From: Rhododendron vialii
Lineage: Eukaryota; Streptophyta; Magnoliopsida; Ericales; Ericaceae
NCBI RefSeq assembly: GCF_030253575.1
Contig: NC_080558.1
Coordinates: forward strand, 24,000,611-24,064,610
DNA length: 64,000 nucleotides
Reading direction: 5' to 3'
Every line of letters starts with the position of its first letter. Within the stretch, counting starts at the first letter, position 1. The notes beneath the pieces are model-generated. The model was not told where the DNA came from, did not search any database, and saw only the letters and a program-made list of their open reading frames with translations. The translations under genes were made by a program, and so were the position numbers. Of the stretch, positions 57,912 through 64,000 are shown one piece after another.

Positions 57912-59554
57912 TTTGGCAAATAGAGCTGTAAATGTCCATTTGCATCATGCACATTTGATGTGTTTTTGAAAACAGTTAATCCTCGGTAAGGGGCTCATAT
58001 ATATTAATTAAATCAAGCTGTCAATCAGGAAAATGATCCGGATTATACCGATTCTTCCGCGGGCTAGAAGGCCGGTTCCCCTTCTTTCATGCGTGATTGA
58101 GATTCGGCCACTATCATCGAAGCAGATGTACCACTGAAGCTTCGAACAATCTATATACTAAATTGTTCTATTAGCGAGCTGATTGAATGGAAAATAAGAC
58201 GAATTGAACCAAGCAACTGATCAACCGAGTAGAGCTCACGATCATTCAAACTTGTAGGTCCGGAAGAAGAATGGCTGATTCGCATTGTATCTACCTTGAA
58301 GGTTTCATGAACAGCGAAGTGAATCCCAACTCTCTATCCAAAAGAAAAGGGCTTCTACAGATCTTGCCTTTACTAATAGAAGTTGTATGCAGATTGAACA
58401 TCCAAAACCTAGAACAACACATCGAAAGTGTATGGTCAGATTTCTATTGCGAGAATTATTTTCCCTCAGTGGCAGACCTCAAAATCCTGTATCTTCAGAG
58501 GAATTCAATACAATGATTAATGATTGTGGCATCATTGACTGGGGTTATGAGGTTAGGATTCGATAATTGATCAAGACTGCACTCAGCTGGCTTTATATTA
58601 GGATTTTCTTCGTGTTCTTTTTGCATGTTAGATCGTAATAGGGCAGTCCATTTAGTGTCACAAAATGCCCTTTCGGTTGTTAAGAAGGAGAGCTAGAAGG
58701 GAACCTGTGCCCAACGGCTATCTGACCTTGCCCTCACAAATGTTAGGGCCCCTGGCTCGTCTGTGATTTTGTAACAAAGGACCACTTATTTTCCAGATAA
58801 AAAAAAAAACCCAATGGAGAAAGAAAAGAGAAGGAGCGATCTCATAGCCTCTCAATAAAACCTCAACAACGACTTCAATTAAAAACAACATTTAAATAAT
58901 TTAAAGCAAAAAAACAAAACCGCGAAAGACCTAAACTTCATATAGTCACCTTCTAGTCTAACTTGGTGCTCCTTAAAATAATCCCTACAGTTCTTGGGAG
59001 CTAAAGAGGACAAACTCCTATGCAGTAACTAAGACAAGGTCAAACCTGGAGTTTTTAGAGATCGAGATCTAATTATTTGGTAAAGTGAAATAACTAAAAG
59101 ATTCCTAAGCTAAAGAGCTGTGTTTGAATCCAAAAGATAACCAACGCTCTAGATTTATCCTAACACCTACATAAATCTCTACTCTTCATTCTACAATGGC
59201 ATTTTTGTAAATATAATATCCATCCAAAGGTCATCATCTATAATACAAGGTGGCCCACACATTTTTCCTGCATAAATCTTCACCGTTTAATTTAGAACAC
59301 ATTTTTCTGCATAAATCCTAACCGTTGAGTTGCTCAACATGGTCAGGTTTTTTTTGGCAATGAACGAAATTTTTGGGTTGACATTATATATTGAGTTATG
59401 GAATATAAAGATGATTAATTTTGACTGAATATAATGACTAATCATAATGCCATCCTACAGGGAAGAATTTCGGGTAATGACATAATGTCATGCCATAATG
59501 GAAAACAATCCTTGAAATTGCCGTTTTATTCTTTTCCGTTTTTGGTAACGAAAT
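56410..59554. other. Gene-poor stretch
   Basis: No gene I can name. An 81-codon ORF at 58271-58516 has no recognised family; sequence just after it (VHLVSQNALSVV in one frame, 58640-58690) faintly resembles the RNase H tail of plant LINEs. At 57471 tctatactctaccaataccc resembles a Helitron 5' end but stands alone. Confidence 0.4.
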
Positions 59555-59666
59555 TTGGGTGAACGAATCTCTCTCTCGCGCGCTATCTCTCTTCCTGATC
59601 ATTTTCTTTACACTTCTATTTTCTGTCTCCCTCACTCTCATTCTCGCCCTCTCTCTGCTGAAAATA

Positions 59667-59962
59667 CAAAGTGCGACAGTGTGGGGGTTTTCAATCCTGT
59701 TCTCTTTCATGTCTTCATGACTCTCTTGCCCTCTCTCCAGTTCTCTCTCCACAGGTATATATCTCTTTCATTCTCTTTCTTTCGGCAAATTACGTTTGAG
59801 TTTTTTTTCCGATTACTTTTTTGTTTACCTAAGGAACAAATTGCGACGGCGTGGGGGTTTGCTTTCCAATTCTCTTTTCTGTCTCCCTGACTCTCGCCCT
59901 CCCTCCAGTTCTCTCTTCCCAGCTTTCGTTCTCTTTTTTTTCGGCAAATTACGCTTGGTTTC
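59667..59962. repeat. Direct duplication, ~125-bp unit, 168 bp apart
   Basis: Copies at about 59667-59792 and 59835-59962 share gcgacagtgtgggggttt, ctccagttctctctccac and ttcggcaaattacg with modest divergence. Pyrimidine-rich throughout. Confidence 0.8.
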
Positions 59963-59974
59963 TAAACCCCTGCT

Positions 59975-59994
59975 TAATTATTATATAGTATAGA
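59975..59994 (-). mobile_element. Possible Helitron 5' terminus, facing left
   Basis: On the minus strand the sequence from 59994 downward reads TCTATACTATATAATAATTA, preceded by A. Plant Helitrons typically begin TCTATACTAT... after an A. The element would run towards lower coordinates, taking in the duplicated block at 59667-59962. I did not find its 3' end. Confidence 0.4.
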
Positions 59995-60539
59995 TATGGA
60001 GTATATTTTGTATTAAATTCCTATGCACATATTTTGAATAGATCAACTCTTATATTTTTTGGTTAAACTTTTTGGAAATCTTGCACATATTTTGAATAGA
60101 CTAACTCTTCTATTTTTTCCAAGCGAAATAATTTTTGGAAAATGCCTTCAATAACGTTAAAATACTCCCAAGAGATTTCAAGGTGTATTTTTGTAAAATA
60201 ATTTGTGTAGTGGAGGGCAATTAAATCATGCAATGAGAGATAAACATTGAGTTTTGGCAGGAACAAAAAAGGTTTTGATAGGAACAAAAAGGATTTTGGC
60301 ATTATCAATTCCCTATCTTAAAAAGTTTGATACCATCTTTTTTGGTTTCTTAGCATGCATGTTTCCTTTGATTTTTTTATTGGTATTCTACATCAAATTT
60401 AATGATTTGGATTCATGAGTAGAAAAATTAGTTAGTTTTTTATTCGGCAAATCTCTACAAGTTGTTTGACCCTCATTTTCTTATGCCTTTTTTTAATTCT
60501 CATTTTCTTTTTGTGTGTCCAAATATGAATAGTGAGAAT

Positions 60540-62589
60540 GTAATTAATATGGTTCCAGTGGCTGAATGAGTGGAGACACATGCAGATGCTCAAGTAGTAG
60601 TTGATGAAGAAATAAATGTGGCTCACGTGTCAAAAAAAGTTCGTCTGCATGAGAATGCTCAAGAAGCAAATGAAGAGCAAACTGTTGAAATTGACACACC
60701 TAATGGTATGCATTTATAGTAAAATAGTGACATGCATTATATAAACTTCCATTGACGTATCAAATTCAAATTGCTTTGCACATAGGTGTAGTAACTAAAA
60801 GAGTCGAGTTTAATTGTGACTTATGTCTTTCATTGAATTATTTATTTTCTTATTCAGCTCAACGAGGACTTTGTGAAAACTGTAAAAACAACTTACTCAA
60901 TTCCATGCTTAATCCATTATTATGTATACCTTTTTATTTGCATTCTTTCATTATTATTTTTTGGTATAAAGATTAAAGAGCGTTATACACTTTAGGTGTA
61001 CTTTGCGAGGAGTCAATAGCTGATAACAAGGAGGTGGTCTCTTACAATACATATCTTGCTCGACTATTCAATCCCCAAATCAATGTGGAAGTTTTTTTTG
61101 GAATGAGATGTGTGAAGTATATTCACAAGTACATCTACAAAAGAAATGATCGTACCACAATAGTGTTCGGACGAAAAGACGAGATCGATGACTAAGATAA
61201 CTTTTACAAGAAAGGATTCACATAATTATGTTCAGTTCCATATAATTCTGCTCTTTGGACGAAATAGGTATGTTTTGACACAAGAAATTTTGGGATGGTG
61301 ATGAAGAGAAAAATTTCAAGATACTTGAAAAGTGTTGAAGACAAACGTTTGCAACTATGATTCTTTTGCTAAATACGACCTTTGTGGAGTACCCTTTTTG
61401 TTACTTTTGTGTATGAGATTGACTCTATTATTTAGTTTTTTTTTTCATGTTAGAATTTGAATGCAATTAATGTACCAAAAGTTTGAATTGGATTTGACTA
61501 TGGCAAGTATTGAATTTGGCTTTTCATGTGTTTTTTTATTTCATTTGTTTAAGTTTGGCCAGTATTATAATGGTTGTTGTTTTATACTATGGTGGTCATA
61601 CAATCACATTATTTTTGGACAAAGATGAGTTTGTCTGTAGTAGTAATCGATGTAGTCAATAGCATAATGAGCAATTGGTTTTTGGTGGTGATAAAATTGT
61701 ATTGGTATGTGTCTTTAGGCACAATCAGTTTGCTCATACCTAGCTAAGGTCATTCGAAATCATATTGAATAATGAATTCTTTGATTTGGGCCTTCAGGGA
61801 CGGGCAATGATTAAGAAGAAGTGGAATTACATTTTTATAGTGGATGACTTTGAATCGAACCGCGGTCTCTATTTAGGGAGAACCACGTAAAAATCAGTAA
61901 GTCATGGTTTGCTGTTGTTTACTTCTTTTTTTGACAGGTTGTATGACATTAAATTTTTTTGCTAGATAATTGAAATGGTATATGAACTGAAGTGCCAAAT
62001 ATTTTTTGACAAGTTGCATTAGCTAACAAGTAACAGATATCGAGTTGGTTGGAGCTTGAAACTTAGAAAGTCTACAATTTTTTTTTTCAATAATGCAGTA
62101 GAAGTGGAATTACATTTTTATATTCAATTGAAGGACTGATTATGTTTTGTCTTTTCTTATTGATTTTAGAAAACTTAATGAATAAAAGCTAGTAGATGTT
62201 ACTGGTTTTGTATTCTTAATTGAAGGGCTGATTAAGTATAATTATTGGTTTTGTATTCTTATATTTTGAAGCTTGATTTTTTTAAGCACATAAAGTGAAT
62301 TTATTGATTACAGTTGGGTTTTGCCAGTTGTGATATGTAGATTGTACTATGGTCGAACTGGTTGTGAATTTAAATGGCTGGCGATAATTGCCTTCAGGTA
62401 CGGGGGCTATAACTATTAGTTTGTTAGTTTGTATATGTGTTGATTCAAGTTAATCAGTGGATGTACTTGAGCAATTATTTTTTATTTTTTGCGTAGTTAA
62501 AATGTTCCAAATGAGGACTTAGCCTTCAAAATTGAGTATGAATTGAATACCGATTTCGAGTTGTGCCTTCAGGCACGGGTAATTTCTAG
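60540..62589 (+). mobile_element. Helitron fragment with helicase-like protein remnant
   Basis: At 61013-61194 the translation reads ADNKEVVSYNTYLARLFNPQ, then INVEVFFGMRCVKYIHKYIY and KRNDRTTIVF. This matches the Helitron helicase-like N domain (family form VVPYNPYLL..F..HINVEIC.S..AVKYL.KYIYKGHDRA). Exon-like pieces upstream (60540-60706 and 60858-60975) may belong to the same gene. The 3' end carries a hairpin GTGCC-TTCA-GGCAC at 62563-62576 and CTAG at 62586-62589 before T. The helicase core motifs are missing, so it is a broken copy. The left boundary given is only the first exon-like piece, not a mapped terminus. Confidence 0.6.
62563..62589 (+). mobile_element. Helitron 3' terminus
   Basis: Hairpin GTGCC/GGCAC with TTCA loop, ggtaattt spacer and CTAG followed by T. 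Related but weaker motifs (ccttcaggtacggg, ccttcagggacggg) occur near 62391 and 61791. Confidence 0.65.
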
Positions 62590-64000
62590 TGTATATATAT
62601 GAGAGAGATTGTAAATTCAATTTTGATGCAGTAGTACTGTGGATCGATCATACCTCAAATGATTCCAGTCAATCCCTTTTGAGATACAAATCTGCAATTC
62701 TATTTTGTTAATTTAATTGGACTATGCTACGTACATGGTCGTCCAAGCATTCACCTAATTCAGCACTATTCTTAATTTCTACTGGATATGGGAGAGATTA
62801 AATATTGACCAATAGTCTAGCTAGCTACCAACAAAATCATTGCCTATTTTCTTTTAAAAAGGGAAAAGAAATTGCCCGTCACTTTCTGTTCTGCCTTTTT
62901 CTTTCTCTCCTTTTAACGTGGAAGCAAATTATGAATATTTGGAAAGATGGAAGTTCTTATTTTAACCCTGATTCAAAATTTTCTCCTGTTTTAATTTTCG
63001 GCTAGCTAACAGAAAAATCGCATGAATTAAGGCTGTGTTCTGGTCTTATATAGTTGCATAATCTTTCTATAGGACCTTCAGCCCACGTACGCTCTCAATC
63101 CTCGCTCTTGCGAATGGTAATAGTTTAGAATGTTTTTCAAAGATCCTTTCACACTCGTGCAATGTGTCTTTATTAGGATCGGGCCACTTAAAAGGATAAT
63201 CTTACTCTCTTTTTTCATTTTCTAATCATAACAAATTTTTTTCGCTCGGCATTCTAATCGTAAGATTTTACTTCTTAAGTTTGGGCCGACTGTTAAGACT
63301 TGAAAAATTAAAAATATTCGCCATCTTTGAAAATAGTCTACTCGAAAATTTTAAAATAAGGAAGTGTCCCTATTATTTTGTCAATATCATGTATTTAGCT
63401 TTACTTTTGACTATTCCTCTATGAACTTAAAATAAAAATTCTAAGCAAAGGAGACAGTTCCTCTTATGTTTCTGAAAAAAGGATTGGAGCATCATGTTCT
63501 TCTATTTGTGGATCCTTCTCAGACCCATTTTAATGATAAAAAAATACTTGCATTTTGGAGCTTGATGACAACATCAATCGTGCCAAAGTTCACATTGGAT
63601 AGGTGCCAATTAATATGATTACGACGGGCACTTATCTTTGAATTTATTTCAAAATATTGATCATGTGATATCCCATCAAAAGAAATTTTGGGATGATTGG
63701 TGGTCCAAATAACTTCAAAAAAAAATTTGATTAAAAAAAAAAGGATTAAACGAGTAAAAGAGGCATCTCCAATTACAAAACAATCTTTCAAATGAGAAAT
63801 TTTACTTGCTCTTGGAGTAAGGCCATGTGATACTTTACACGTGCTGAGATTGGTAAAAAATGCATGACCCATAACTTTTGTGTCAATAAATTAGAGAACG
63901 AAATGACATACTGCATGTAACACCCCTAAAAACCTAATCTATATTTCATTAGAATCAATTTACTTTTAACATGATATTTTAAGTGAGGTGAAGACAAGGT
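62590..64000. other. AT-rich window end
   Basis: No gene recognised. At 63917 tgtaacacccctaaaaacc resembles the start of a plant LTR, but it runs off the window so nothing can be confirmed. Confidence 0.4.

Noticed and set aside
58271-58700. 81-codon ORF and RNase H-like tail
   Set aside because: Resemblance to LINE RNase H (VHLVSQNALSVV) is too short and in another frame; left unassigned.
1-64000. CRISPR arrays, bacterial operons, tRNA or rRNA genes
   Set aside because: None seen; repeats are plant microsatellites, tandem duplications and transposons.
63917-64000. Second LTR starting tgtaacacccc
   Set aside because: Runs off the window; only one end visible, so not called as an element.

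Overview
The window looks like nuclear DNA of a eudicot plant. It is AT-rich, its genes are split by short GT..AG introns, and dinucleotide (TA and CT/GA) microsatellites are frequent. Plant-specific families are present: a DEMETER/ROS1-like 5-methylcytosine DNA glycosylase, Di19, a plant-type TOM20, a SYP7 syntaxin and MULE, Helitron and PIF/Harbinger transposons. I cannot name the species.

Region by region: (1) 1-10640 holds pieces of four unrelated housekeeping genes on the + strand. These are one Di19 exon, two SYP7 exons, the 3' two-thirds of TOM20 and a frameshifted MAM33/p32 gene. Introns are kept, so they are not retrocopies. (2) 12851-28079 is the main gene, a compact DEMETER-like (DML) glycosylase. 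Nineteen exons can be joined with every reading phase matching, giving about 807 codons with the Lys/Asp catalytic pair and the four Fe-S cysteines. Its introns are loaded with transposons: a PIF/Harbinger MITE, a 2.1 kb TIR element carrying two palindromes set in TA microsatellites, a Pack-MULE with an F-box gene fragment and a LINE scrap. (3) 28080-42800 is gene-poor. It holds two further PIF/Harbinger elements with TTA/TAA target duplications, a NOT3 first-exon fragment, a 0.6 kb duplication and Helitron-type 3' ends. (4) 42838-45512 is a probable solo LTR with a 5-bp target duplication. (5) 46020-46634 is a small MULE-type MITE. (6) 48048-54186 is a nearly full-length MULE with about 175-bp TIRs and a decayed MURA-type transposase gene whose first intron carries a hAT-like MITE. 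(7) 54187-64000 is repeat-rich and holds a Helitron Rep/helicase protein fragment and Helitron termini in both orientations.

The only gene I believe could still be functional as a whole is the DML glycosylase. The TOM20 remnant is open in its remaining exons but lacks its first exon. The rest is transposons, their captured gene fragments and pseudogene debris. I saw no tRNA, rRNA or CRISPR array. All family names come from reading translations by eye; no database search was run.
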